Source: Pseudomonas sp. P8_229
GTDB lineage: Bacteria > Pseudomonadota > Gammaproteobacteria > Pseudomonadales > Pseudomonadaceae
DNA length: 64,000 bases
Reading direction: 5' to 3'
NCBI RefSeq assembly: GCF_034008635.1
Contig: NZ_CP125378.1
Location: 4,836,501 to 4,900,500 of the forward strand
Below are positions 34,524 to 43,700 of the stretch, piece by piece. Every line of letters starts with the position of its first letter. Position 1 is the stretch's first letter. The notes beneath the pieces were generated by a model that saw only the letters and a list, made by a program, of their open reading frames with translations, was not told where the DNA came from and searched no databases. The translations under genes were made by a program, and so were the position numbers.

Positions 34524-35690
34524 TTACTGGGTGGCGTTCTGGCTGTGCCGATAGTCACTCACCGCCTCATACACCGCTTTACGCAAGCGGTTGATCCCGC
34601 CAATCGGCCGATGCGCCTCGATACCAAACCACGGATTGAACGACAGGTTGTCGCACGCCAGATTCAGCGCCGGCGTGTCGAAGTCCTGCGCAGGCAGGGT
34701 AATCCGCGCCACGGTTTCGAACGGTGAGTCCTGCTCGCGCCATTCGATGCTGGTGTCCTCGATCGGCATGTACTTGTTCGCGTCCTGGCGCTGAATCTGC
34801 AACACGAAACAGGCTGGCACCCGATCCGCCGACAGTTGCTGATTCAGCGCGCTGCGCAGGAAGTTCGGCAGGTCGTGGTTTTGCGGGGGCAGGGCGTACG
34901 CCGGGCAATTGTCCGGATCCGGCACAACGCGAAACTTGGCGTTGGCCTCACCGAACTTGTAGGGCGATACCGAAAAGTACGTGGTCCCGGTCGGGCTGTC
35001 CGGCGCTGGCGACAGGGTTGCCAGCGCGATGAACAAGTGGCGGATCTGCCAAGTGCGCGGATCCCGGCCGGGAAAAAACGCCATGATCTTTTTGCCGTCA
35101 GCCTGAGCCGCCACATTCTGACGATACTCGGCGACATCGCTGACAAAGAAATTCGGGTGACTGAACATCACAAAGTCCTGCTCACGGCGATCCTGACGGT
35201 CGCCGAGCAACGGTTTGCCGGGCACATCGAGCAGTTTGATCGCCATGCCCCGGGCGTCACGAATGCTGTCGAACTGCGGGTAGGCGTTGCCATTGGACAG
35301 ACGAATCATCGCCTGCCAGATTTTGCCCGGTTCGCTGAAGACGCCCTGACGCAGCGCTGGCGTCAGTTCCGGCAACACCGTCACTTCAGCTTTCACGCAA
35401 CCATGCGCCTTGGCATGCGCATCACGCAGATAACGCGTGCTTTCGCGATGCTGATCGACGATGCGCACTGCGGTCTGGATCACGTTCTGGGTCATGGCTG
35501 ATTCGCCGACGGGAATCTGCTCCTGCGCCGCCACTGGGCCGCGGTGTTGCCAGGCAAACCCTGCGCTGGCGATGGCCCAGCCAAGCAGGCCGACAATCAG
35601 TAATGCCAACAGGGTTTTGCCAATCAGTCGTCCCAGCCATAACCAGACACGGGTCAGCATGGACGGTTTTTTGTAGGGGGTGATCATCAT
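34524..35690 (-). CDS. Catalase-like haem protein, membrane anchored
   Basis: 388 residues. The N-terminus has one hydrophobic helix (LALLIVGLLGWAIASAGFAW), so the rest probably faces the periplasm. The body resembles the catalase core: RLSNGNAYPQFDSIRDARGMAIKLL matches the RDxRGxA region, and FVMFSHPNFFVSDVAEY the following block. It is much shorter than true catalases, and the distal His and proximal Tyr motifs are not obvious, so peroxide turnover is uncertain; fatty-acid or lipid hydroperoxide chemistry is an alternative. It overlaps the upstream cytochrome gene (ATGA), so the two form an operon. Confidence 0.75.
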   Translation of the reverse strand: MMITPYKKPSMLTRVWLWLGRLIGKTLLALLIVGLLGWAIASAGFAWQHRGPVAAQEQIPVGESAMTQNVIQTAVRIVDQHRESTRYLRDAHAKAHGCVKAEVTVLPELTPALRQGVFSEPGKIWQAMIRLSNGNAYPQFDSIRDARGMAIKLLDVPGKPLLGDRQDRREQDFVMFSHPNFFVSDVAEYRQNVAAQADGKKIMAFFPGRDPRTWQIRHLFIALATLSPAPDSPTGTTYFSVSPYKFGEANAKFRVVPDPDNCPAYALPPQNHDLPNFLRSALNQQLSADRVPACFVLQIQRQDANKYMPIEDTSIEWREQDSPFETVARITLPAQDFDTPALNLACDNLSFNPWFGIEAHRPIGGINRLRKAVYEAVSDYRHSQNATQ

Positions 35691-37504
35691 GGCAATTGCG
35701 CCTCCAGCGGTCCGCCCAGCACTTTCAGGTACTCCAGCAAGGCCCAGCGTTCTTCCGGTTGCAGCAGTCGACCGATGACGCCATTACCCCGCTCGCCAGC
35801 GCGAAATTCGTGGCCGCTGTTGTGGTTACCGGTGATCCGCGTGTCGAACAAAAAGCCATTGGTGAAGGCCTCGGTGCGGTAACCCAGATGGCGCGGGTCG
35901 TATTCGAACGAGCCCTTATAGAACGTGGTGGCGCGCTCATCCTGCGGCGACAGCAGCTGATAAATGCTCGGCACCGAACCGTTGTGCAGGAACGGCGCGG
36001 TGGCCCATACACCGGCCAGAGGCCTGGCCTTGTAGGCGACTTTTTCACGCACGCCAATAGGCAGGCCGAAACCATCGAGTTGAGGCTTCTCCTGCGCGGT
36101 GACCCCGGCCTCGCGATAAGCGCGGTTTTCAACGAAGGCAGTGACGTAGGCCAGGCCCTTGGCCACCGATAGCTGGCTCAGATCCAGTGGTTGCGTGGGT
36201 GTCGGATGCAGTTTCACGTCCATCTGCTCAAGCTCCTTGAGGTTCCATTGCAGCGGTGTCAGGTCGAAACGGTGATTGGCGATGTTGGTGGCGGCGTTCG
36301 GGTCGGTGCCTATCACCTCCACCGGCAGCATGTGCAAATGCTGCACCCAGCGCTCGCCCTCCTGAGTCTTGCGCGGCACGTGGCAACCGGCGCAGTTCTG
36401 CGCAAACAGCGCGCGCCCTTTGGCGGCCAACGGTTTGTCGACAGCACCCAGCACCTCTTCCGGCCAGGCGGGCGGTTGCAGGTGTTGCAGGGTTTCTTCG
36501 ATTGTGTGCAGATCACGTACGCGCACGCTGGAGGCATAACGCGCATCGCCCTGTAGCGGCTGGCCATTGCTGTCGAAAAAATTCAACGTGGCGCCGACGC
36601 CCAGCGCCTCACCGATGTTGCGCGCCATCGGTTGCTGCGCCGAACCGTTCCACTGCACCCAATCAAACGTCCACATGTCCCACAGCTGCGGGTAATCCAC
36701 CGGGGCGTTGGCCACTCGGTAGTTGGCGGGGGAGATCGCGTCGCCGAAGGTGGCGTTGGCGATGCGGCCGAAGGCATCGGTGCGTCCCGGGCCCTCTTCG
36801 GTCGGGTAGAGGCCACGGTGGGTGTCGTTCCAGGCGACTTTCACGAAGGTGTTCAGCGAGGCCTTGAAGTCCTTGCGCAGTTGCGCATGGCGCGCCTCGT
36901 AGTCATTGCCCAGCACTTGTCGGACGAAACGTTCGAATTTCCATGGGTTGTAGTAAGTCGAAGTCAGACTGGCGACCAATGCCTGTCCGAAACTGCCACC
37001 GCGCAGCGTAGGAACACTGGAGGGCAACACGTGCTGCGCTGAACCACCGTCAATCCGTACGGCCTGGCCCTTGAAGCGCAATTCGCCAGTGTGGCAAGCC
37101 GCGCAGGTGATATCGAGAAATTGCTCGGTGCCGCCTGGATTCGGGTGGCGGGCAAAGCCAACCGGCAGATTGCCGGGATTGTTCGCTGTGGCTTTCTGTT
37201 GCGGATCGACCAGAAAACCGAACCGTGCGAGGTATTCCGGGGACGCGAAGCGCTGCTGCGAGAAGGGCAGCTCCAGCGCCTGAAACCATTCATAGCGCAG
37301 GCCTTTGACCTGCGTGCCCTGGGGCGTGAAATAGTAGGTCTGACGTTCCTCTTCACTCCACTGATTCAGGTAATGCACCTGCTGAGCGGGGGTGTAGAAC
37401 GGTAATTTCGGGTTGGCGACGTAATACAGAACCACGGCGAGGACCAGGCCCAGCAGCACGATGATCAGGGTTAGCACACGGAATAAGAGGCGCAAGTTAA
37501 ACAT
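35687..37504 (-). CDS. Dihaem c-type cytochrome, RoxA/MauG-like peroxidase family
   Basis: 605 residues with an N-terminal membrane helix (VLTLIIVLLGLVLAVVLYYV) and two haem-c sites: CAACH at 134-138 and CAGCH near residue 370. Size, haem spacing and stretches such as WATAPFLHNGSVPSIYQLL and GTDPNAATNIANHRFDL resemble the dihaem peroxidase superfamily branch holding rubber oxygenase RoxA. It may oxidise a hydrophobic substrate or peroxide in the periplasm. It is translationally coupled to a catalase-like protein. AAGG abuts the ATG, so the start could be slightly off. Confidence 0.82.
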   Translation of the reverse strand: MFNLRLLFRVLTLIIVLLGLVLAVVLYYVANPKLPFYTPAQQVHYLNQWSEEERQTYYFTPQGTQVKGLRYEWFQALELPFSQQRFASPEYLARFGFLVDPQQKATANNPGNLPVGFARHPNPGGTEQFLDITCAACHTGELRFKGQAVRIDGGSAQHVLPSSVPTLRGGSFGQALVASLTSTYYNPWKFERFVRQVLGNDYEARHAQLRKDFKASLNTFVKVAWNDTHRGLYPTEEGPGRTDAFGRIANATFGDAISPANYRVANAPVDYPQLWDMWTFDWVQWNGSAQQPMARNIGEALGVGATLNFFDSNGQPLQGDARYASSVRVRDLHTIEETLQHLQPPAWPEEVLGAVDKPLAAKGRALFAQNCAGCHVPRKTQEGERWVQHLHMLPVEVIGTDPNAATNIANHRFDLTPLQWNLKELEQMDVKLHPTPTQPLDLSQLSVAKGLAYVTAFVENRAYREAGVTAQEKPQLDGFGLPIGVREKVAYKARPLAGVWATAPFLHNGSVPSIYQLLSPQDERATTFYKGSFEYDPRHLGYRTEAFTNGFLFDTRITGNHNSGHEFRAGERGNGVIGRLLQPEERWALLEYLKVLGGPLEAQLP

Positions 37505-37765
37505 CCTTGTCGAGTTGTTGCGCTGTTATGCCTCAGCTGTTGCAGGTGCGGCAAGTGGCCATTACGCCAACTGTCGCAACAAGTCTCGTCAGTCCTTGTC
37601 AGGTCAAGATGACAGAAGCTTCATCGTCCCTTTTCTCGAATGCGTTTTAATCCCTGAACTTATCGGACGTTTCCTGCTCTCATGCCGGTAGCCATTGGTC
37701 GTGGCGGCCTGATAAGCTCGCGGCTTTACTCGATTGCCCTTTCGGCGCATGAACAAGGAAATAGC

Positions 37766-38485
37766 ATGAAACAGCATCGGTTGGCGGCGGCGGTAGCCCT
37801 GGTTAGCCTGGTCCTCGCGGGTTGTGATTCGCAGACCAGCGTAGAGCTGAAAACCCCGGCGCAAAAAGCTTCCTACGGTATCGGCCTGAACATGGGCAAG
37901 AGCCTTGCTCAGGAAGGCATGGATGATCTGGACTCCAAAGCGGTAGCCCAGGGCATCGAAGATGCCGTCGGCAAGAAAGAACAGAAGCTGAAAGACGACG
38001 AACTGGTCGAAGCCTTCGCCGCGCTGCAAAAGCGTGCTGAAGAGCGTATGGCCAAGATGAGCGAAGAGTCGGCAGCTGCTGGCAAGAAATTCCTCGAAGA
38101 AAACGGCAAGAAGGCTGGTGTTACCACCACCGCTTCCGGCCTGCAGTACGAAGTGGTCAAGAAAGCCGATGGCCCACAGCCTAAGCCGACCGACGTAGTG
38201 ACTGTTCACTACACCGGCAAGCTGACCAACGGCACCGTATTCGACAGCTCCGTCGAGCGCGGCAGCCCGATCGATCTACCTGTCAGCGGTGTGATCCCGG
38301 GTTGGGTTGAAGGTCTGCAACTGATGCACGTTGGCGAGAAGTACAAACTGTACATCCCTAGCGATCTGGCCTACGGCGCGCAATCGCCAAGCCCGGCAAT
38401 CCCGGCCAACTCGGTTCTGGTTTTCGACCTGGAACTGCTGGCCATCAAGGACCCGAGCAAAGAAGACGCTGCTGCTGCCAAGTAA
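37766..38485 (+). CDS. FKBP-type peptidyl-prolyl isomerase, lipoprotein (FkpA/Mip-like)
   Basis: 239 residues. A lipobox (SLVLAGC) directs it to the periplasmic side of a membrane. The N-terminal dimerisation domain (about 25-115) has long helices, and the FKBP domain (about 130-230) holds VTVHYTGKLTNGTVFDSS, VIPGWVEGLQLMHVGEKYKLYIP and LAYG. It should catalyse proline isomerisation and chaperone exported proteins. ATG 37766 has AAGGAA upstream; the longer frame to 37682 would hide the signal peptide. A hairpin follows the stop. Confidence 0.92.
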   Translation: MKQHRLAAAVALVSLVLAGCDSQTSVELKTPAQKASYGIGLNMGKSLAQEGMDDLDSKAVAQGIEDAVGKKEQKLKDDELVEAFAALQKRAEERMAKMSEESAAAGKKFLEENGKKAGVTTTASGLQYEVVKKADGPQPKPTDVVTVHYTGKLTNGTVFDSSVERGSPIDLPVSGVIPGWVEGLQLMHVGEKYKLYIPSDLAYGAQSPSPAIPANSVLVFDLELLAIKDPSKEDAAAAK

Positions 38486-38501
38486 TCGGCAACGACTTCG
38501 C

Positions 38502-38533
38502 CAACAACGCCTCGCTTAAGCGGGGCGTTGTTG
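38502..38533 (+). terminator. Hairpin after the FKBP gene
   Basis: CAACAACGCC and GGCGTTGTTG arms, extended by CGC/GCG, around TTAA. No strong T tract follows, so it may be a weak or rho-assisted terminator. Confidence 0.6.
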
Positions 38534-38735
38534 CATCTGGAGTATGGCAAGGGTAAACAGAGCGAACGGATCCCGCTGACAGCAGTCCTAGAGATTGAGG
38601 CCGCCAGCGCTAGACGCCCTGAGCCGCCAAGTCAATGAAATATTGGGCTTTTTTATGTGAGTAAAAAACGCCCGATCTGAGCGCAGCCCTTATAAAACGG
38701 GGCTCTCAGAGCTGAAATGCAGCTCTGTTCACAAG

Positions 38736-38760
38736 GTTATCCACAATTTGTGTGGATAAC
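38736..38760. promoter_or_regulatory. Inverted pair of consensus DnaA boxes
   Basis: GTTATCCACA (38736-38745) and TGTGGATAAC (38751-38760) are exact inverse copies, each holding a perfect DnaA box, with five bases between. They lie 20 bases before the YkvA-like gene. Confidence 0.7.
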
Positions 38761-38779
38761 ATTTCAACGGGAGAAATAG

Positions 38780-39235
38780 ATGAAAGCACCGTGGAATTTC
38801 GCCCGATTTCTGCCTTTGGCCGGACGCCTGCTGGCCCGTGGCCGCCTGCCGACCCTGCTATTTGCGGTGGCGAGCAAAGGTGCCGCGCAGGGCAATCGCC
38901 TGGGCAAGCTCAAGGATGATCTGCGTTTGCTTCAGGCGCTGTGCCTGGCCTACTGGCGTGGCGAGTATCGGGCCATCAGCCCGAAAGCCATGATCTCGGT
39001 GGTGGCGGGGCTGATGTATTTCCTCAGCCCGGTGGATGCGATCCCCGATTTCATTCCGGTGTTCGGCATGCTCGATGACATCGCCGTCCTCGCCTGGGTG
39101 ATGAAAACCCTTGATGATGAACTCAATGCCTTCCGGCAATGGCGTAACCGCCAGCAGCCGGAAAAGCTCGCCGTGGTCGAGCGCCTGCCCGATACCCCGG
39201 AGCAACTGCAGCTTCAGGGCCCGAAAAAGCCCTGA
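38780..39235 (+). CDS. YkvA/DUF1232 family membrane protein
   Basis: 151 residues. The DUF1232 signature is clear: LMYFLSPVDAIPDFIPVFGMLDDIAVLAWVMKTL (about 80-113), probably membrane inserted. The N-terminus is basic and hydrophobic without a cleavable signal. GGGAGA lies seven bases upstream. The function of the family is unknown. The DnaA-box pair directly upstream suggests replication-linked expression. Confidence 0.85.
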   Translation: MKAPWNFARFLPLAGRLLARGRLPTLLFAVASKGAAQGNRLGKLKDDLRLLQALCLAYWRGEYRAISPKAMISVVAGLMYFLSPVDAIPDFIPVFGMLDDIAVLAWVMKTLDDELNAFRQWRNRQQPEKLAVVERLPDTPEQLQLQGPKKP

Positions 39236-39348
39236 TTCATTCCTGCCTGCATACAGATAGATACCCCCCGCGACCTTAGCCGCTGTTAGGATTACACTTC
39301 TAGGGAAAAGTGCCGACTCGCTAAGTGTTGTTGTCCTACGGGGTAGTC

Positions 39349-39690
39349 ATGGATATTCAGATAATTGCACGCGATGGCGAACCCGAATACGCGGTTCTGC
39401 CATGGGTCCAGTATCAGGCTCTACTGAAAGCAGCAGGCATCAACGAAACACCGTCGCAGCAGGCCCCAGCGCCGCTCGCGGCAACAGCGGACCCGATTCT
39501 TCCAGGTCTGGATCAATTACGCAGTTTGCGCGAAGGGAAGGGCATCGCCATCGAGGCGCTGGCCCGCACGGTAGGCATCAGCCCGTCTTATCTGGCCATG
39601 ATCGAAAGTGGCGAGCGTCAGCCTGACGCCGCAATTCGCCGCAGCCTGGCCTGGGAACTGACGGTGCCCGGTTGGAGGGATGAATCGTGA
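39349..39690 (+). CDS. XRE-type helix-turn-helix protein, 113 aa
   Basis: The C-terminal half is a Cro/CI-type HTH (LRSLREGKGIAIEALARTVGISPSYLAMIESGERQPDAAIRRSLAWEL). The N-terminal 30 residues (MDIQIIARDGEPEYAVLPW) resemble the dimerising head of some antitoxins. It overlaps the next gene by four bases (GTGA) and starts a three-gene unit. It may autoregulate that unit. ATG 39349 follows GGGG; an upstream TTG-type start is less likely. Confidence 0.78.
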   Translation: MDIQIIARDGEPEYAVLPWVQYQALLKAAGINETPSQQAPAPLAATADPILPGLDQLRSLREGKGIAIEALARTVGISPSYLAMIESGERQPDAAIRRSLAWELTVPGWRDES

Positions 39691-40058
39691 GCGTACGCAT
39701 CAGTCGTCAACATTGGGACGGATTGCTGGGGGAACTCGATCAGGCACGCAGGCAGCGCCATCTACTGACCTATCGGGCGTTACTCGAGCGTTTGCAACTG
39801 CCGACGCCGGCGATGCAAACCCTGACCGCCGCACTGGAACATCTGGCCGCACTGGACGCCAAGGCCGAACAACCCTTGCGCAGTTCGCTGGTGATCAGCC
39901 AGGGTGCGAGCCGCCTGCCACGTACCGGTTTTTTTGAATGCGTCGAACGTCTGGGGCGTTTTTCCGGGCCATCCGATGGCGTCGCGGCAGCCTCTTGGCA
40001 CGCGTCGGAAGTGGTCAGGGTTTTCGAATACGAGTACCCGGAATCGGCGGAGGCCTGA
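39687..40058 (+). CDS. Hypothetical protein, 123 aa
   Basis: No family recognised. The start GTG overlaps the HTH gene stop and the stop abuts the GTG of the Sel1 gene, so it lies in the middle of a tight operon. The N-terminal 60 residues are helical (HWDGLLGELDQARRQRHLLTYRALLERLQLP) and could form a winged or helical bundle. The C-terminal part has SRLPRTGFFECVERLGRF and ends in an acidic tail. Confidence 0.7.
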   Translation: MSVRISRQHWDGLLGELDQARRQRHLLTYRALLERLQLPTPAMQTLTAALEHLAALDAKAEQPLRSSLVISQGASRLPRTGFFECVERLGRFSGPSDGVAAASWHASEVVRVFEYEYPESAEA

Positions 40059-40466
40059 GTGTTCTTACGACTCAAGGCGCAGATCAGTTACTGGCTGGCG
40101 CGCCGGTTGTTTCACTGGTCGTGGTTTGTCCGTCAGCCAAAAGGCTGGCACTGGCTCGAAGGGCAGTTCGCGCGCATGGCCAACCTTGGCGACGTCGGTG
40201 CGCAGAGTTTTTACGGGCACATTCTGACGTTTCGTGGTGTTGGCCTCGGCGCCCGCGAAGAGGGTGTGCGGTTGTTGCGTCTGGCGGCACTCGCCGGTGA
40301 TGGCAAAGCGGCCTATCAGGTCGGTGTGATCAGCCTGGCCGGCACTGCGAGCAAGGCGCCGGATCCGGCAGAAGCGGCGCGCTGGTGGACTCTGGCCGCC
40401 AAGGCCGGCCACCCGTTGGCCGAGCTCAAACTCAAAGAGTTGAGTGCTCGGGATTCAACGCAGTAA
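40059..40466 (+). CDS. Sel1-repeat protein, 135 aa
   Basis: Two to three Sel1 repeats are visible from about residue 38 (GDVGAQSFYGHILTFRG, then REEGVRLLRLAALAGDGKAAYQVGVI and PAEAARWWTLAAKAGHPLAELKL). The basic, aromatic N-terminus (SYWLARRLFHWSWFVRQPKGW) could touch a membrane. GTG directly follows the previous stop. A long hairpin closes the unit. It is a likely interaction partner for the two upstream products. Confidence 0.8.
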   Translation: MFLRLKAQISYWLARRLFHWSWFVRQPKGWHWLEGQFARMANLGDVGAQSFYGHILTFRGVGLGAREEGVRLLRLAALAGDGKAAYQVGVISLAGTASKAPDPAEAARWWTLAAKAGHPLAELKLKELSARDSTQ

Positions 40467-40487
40467 ATCCATTTGTGTCGGCCCGAT

Positions 40488-40521
40488 AAACGTGGCGCGA
40501 GGGAAACCTCGCGCCACGTTT
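40488..40521 (+). terminator. Strong hairpin after the Sel1 gene
   Basis: AAACGTGGCGCGAGG and CCTCGCGCCACGTTT form a perfect 15-bp stem with a GAAA tetraloop, followed by TGCGTTT. Confidence 0.85.
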
Positions 40522-40657
40522 GCGTTTAAATCCATACGTTTTGTAGTCATGGGCATTTTGCAGATTAGTCCTACAGCAAACGCCTACTCGCCTGACTTCT
40601 TTCCTGATTGATCCCCCGCAAAGTCCCCGCGCCTAATTTTTGCGCGAGGGAACGTTC

Positions 40658-40705
40658 ATGTTTGACCCGGTTTTTCATTCCTCCCCGCAGGGTGGCGTGC
40701 GCTGA
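40658..40705 (+). CDS. 15-codon leader ORF coupled to the Rhs gene
   Basis: Encodes MFDPVFHSSPQGGVR. GAGGGAA lies five to six bases before its ATG, while the Rhs gene has no ribosome site of its own. The TGA overlaps the Rhs ATG (TGATG), so ribosomes ending here can restart on Rhs. It could be a true coupling peptide or the remnant of a deleted upstream gene. Confidence 0.6.
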   Translation: MFDPVFHSSPQGGVR

Positions 40706-43700
40706 TGGACACCGTCAGCCGTATCGAGCAGGAACTCGACAGCTTTCCCGACACCCTCAGCCTCTATCGCCAACAGCTTGAACACTGGTTCAGCCGTGCG
40801 GCCGACCAGGTCAGCCACGCGGCGGACCTGCCTTCGCTGATGGGCATGGAGCGGATCATCCGCTTCGGTGATCGTGTCACCGCCGTCAGCACTGGCGACA
40901 ACGAATTCTTCTCCAACGTCGTCCAGTGCCCGCAGGGTGGGGTGATGGCGATCGAGAGCAAGTTCGAGTCGGTGTATGACATCCCGCTGGGCGACATCGT
41001 GGTCGATGTAGTGGCGGCGGATGGTGGGGAGATCACACCGGTCACGCTGGATGCGCAGGGTAAAGGCTCATTCACCGGCGAGGCAGGCAAATTCTACCGG
41101 GTCCAGGTCCGCAGTGAGGTCACTCCCGAGCAGATAAACGATCTGTTTGCCGCTTATGGCGGGCTGACGCGTGAACTGGATGGCTGGCTGCGTAGCGAGT
41201 GGCAAGGGTTCAAGCCGCAATGGTCGCAGTCGGTGGCGACGGCGGCGGGCAACGGCATGCTTGCCGGGAGTTGGGCGGCGATCGAGGGTGTGTGGGACAG
41301 CATCGGGATGCTGTCGGAGATCCTGCAGAACCCCGGCAAGTTTGCCGAGCGGTTGGGGAGTGCGGCGGATGATCTGATCAAGCTGGCGCAAACCGCTCCG
41401 CAGGTGATGCAGAAGCTGCAACTGCTGGTCAGCGACGAGGCGGCGTTGTGTTTGCTGCTGCGCGCCGCGAGCCTTTGGCTGGAGATGCTGCCACCCAGCG
41501 AAATCGCCGGGAAAACCGCTGAAGCGGCGTCGATGGTTGTGGTGCAACTGTTGATCGACGTGCTGATCGGCATCGTCCTGACCTTCGTCGGGGCCGGTGC
41601 CGGGATTGCCTATCTGACCCTGCGTCTGGCGGACCGCGCTGCTCAATTGCTCTCGGTTGTTAAACGCTTGGTGAAGGCGATGTTTGGCATCGTCAGCACG
41701 TTTATCGAATACGTCGACCGCTACAAAAAAGTCGCCGCGCGGGGCATTGCCGCTGGGGTGAAAAAGGGCCGTCTGCAATTGCGCTGGGATGCGAAGCGCA
41801 ATGCCTCGCTGAAGAAAAACGAGCACCACGACGACTCACCCGATCAAGCGAAAAACCCCAACGGCGACAGCGCCGATTGTGTGCCGTTTACCTGCACCAA
41901 CGGCTGCCCGGTGTCGATGGTCACCGGCGAAGAACTGTTGACCCTGAGCGATGGTTCGCTCGATGGGGTGTTGCCATTCGAGTTCACCCGGTTGTATCGC
42001 ACCAGTGCCGTCGAGATTGATGTCGGGCTGGGCTTTGGCTGGAGCCACTCGTTGGCGCATCGGTTGGCGTTCGATGGCGATGCGGTGGTCTGGGTCGATC
42101 ACGAAAACCGCCGCACGCGATTTCCGTTGCCCAGTGTCGAGCGGCCGGCGATTCACAACAGCCTATCGCGGGCGGCGATTTTTCTGGGGGATGAGCCGGA
42201 GGAACTGATTGTTGCGCTGGCCGGGGACGTGGCGCGGTTTTATCACTTTCGCGCCGGGCGGCTGACGGCGATCAGTGATGCGTATGGCAATCGCCTGCGG
42301 GTTGCTCGTGATCATCAGGAGCGGATTGTTCGGCTGGACAATGGCGCGGGGCGGTCGCTGCTGTTGCGTTATGAGCGGGCACAGTTGGTTGCCGTCGACT
42401 ATCAGTCCTTTGGCTCTGACGGGACTGGCTGGCACACCGAACAGACCCTCGCCAGCTACCGCTACGACGCCCGTCAGCGCCTGCTGGAGGCGACCAACGC
42501 TGTCGGTGACAGCGAGCGTTACGACTACGACGACGCCCACGTCATCCTGCAGCGGCAACTGACCGGCGGCGCGAGTTTCTTCTGGGAGTGGGAGCGCTCT
42601 GGCAAAGCCGCGCGCTGTGTGCGGCACTGGGCGTCGTTTTCGCAGATGGACACGCGTTACGTCTGGGCGGATGACGGCAGCGTCGCCGTGCATTACGTCG
42701 ATGGCAGCGAAGAGACCTACGTCCACGACGACCGTGCACGGCTGGTGCGCAAGGTCGAGGCCGATGGTGGTGAGCACCTCAAGGTCTATGACGCGGCGGG
42801 TCGCTTGATCGCCGAGCAGGATCCGCTGGGCGCGGTCACCGAGTACCGCTACGACGAAGTCGGACGCTTGGTGGCGCTGCTTCCGCCGCAAGACGAGCCG
42901 ACGTCCTACGAGTACCGCAACGGTTTCCTGCACCGCCGTTCCCGCGGCGAGGCAGTGTGGACCTGGCGGCGCAACGCTGAAGGGGATGTCACCGAAGCGG
43001 TCGATCCCGACGGCCTGGTCACCTATTACTACTACGACACGCGCGGGCAGTTGCTGTCGATCCGTTACCCGGACAGCAGTCGGCATCAGTTGGCGTGGAA
43101 TGACCTCGGCCAACTGATTGAGGAAACCCTGCCCGACGGCGGCGTGCGGCGTTTTTCCTACGATGCGCTGGGGCGGCGGACGACGTCTTGCGACGAACAC
43201 GGCGCGATTACGCGCCAGCAGTGGGACGCGGTGGGCCGACGGGTGCAGACCACGGTGCCTACCGGCGCCACCCGCGCCTACAGCTACGGTGCTTACGGCC
43301 AGCTCACTGCCGAACGCGACGAACTCGGGCGCATCACCCGCTACGAATATGACGACGACCTGCATCTGGTCTCGCGCCGAATCAACCCCGACGGCACGCG
43401 GGTGCAGTACCGCTACGACCATGCGCAACTGCTGCTGACGGAAATCGAGAACGAATCCGGCGAAAAGTACCGACTGGACTACACACCGACCGGACTGATC
43501 CGACAGGAAACCGGCTTCGACGGGCGGCGCACCGCGTATGCCTATGACCGCAACGGGCATCTGCTGGAAAAGACCGAATTCGGTGATGACGGCTCGACGC
43601 TGGTCACCGCTTACGCGCGCGATACGGCCGGGCGTCTGCTGCTCAAGACCCTGCCGGACGGGGTTCAGGTGGCTTACACCTACGACCGCCTGGGCCGGTT

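Noticed and set aside
19893-38760. A replication origin marked by the DnaA-box pairs
   Set aside because: Each site has only two boxes, with no AT-rich unwinding region and no dnaA/dnaN genes nearby; they look like promoter sites.
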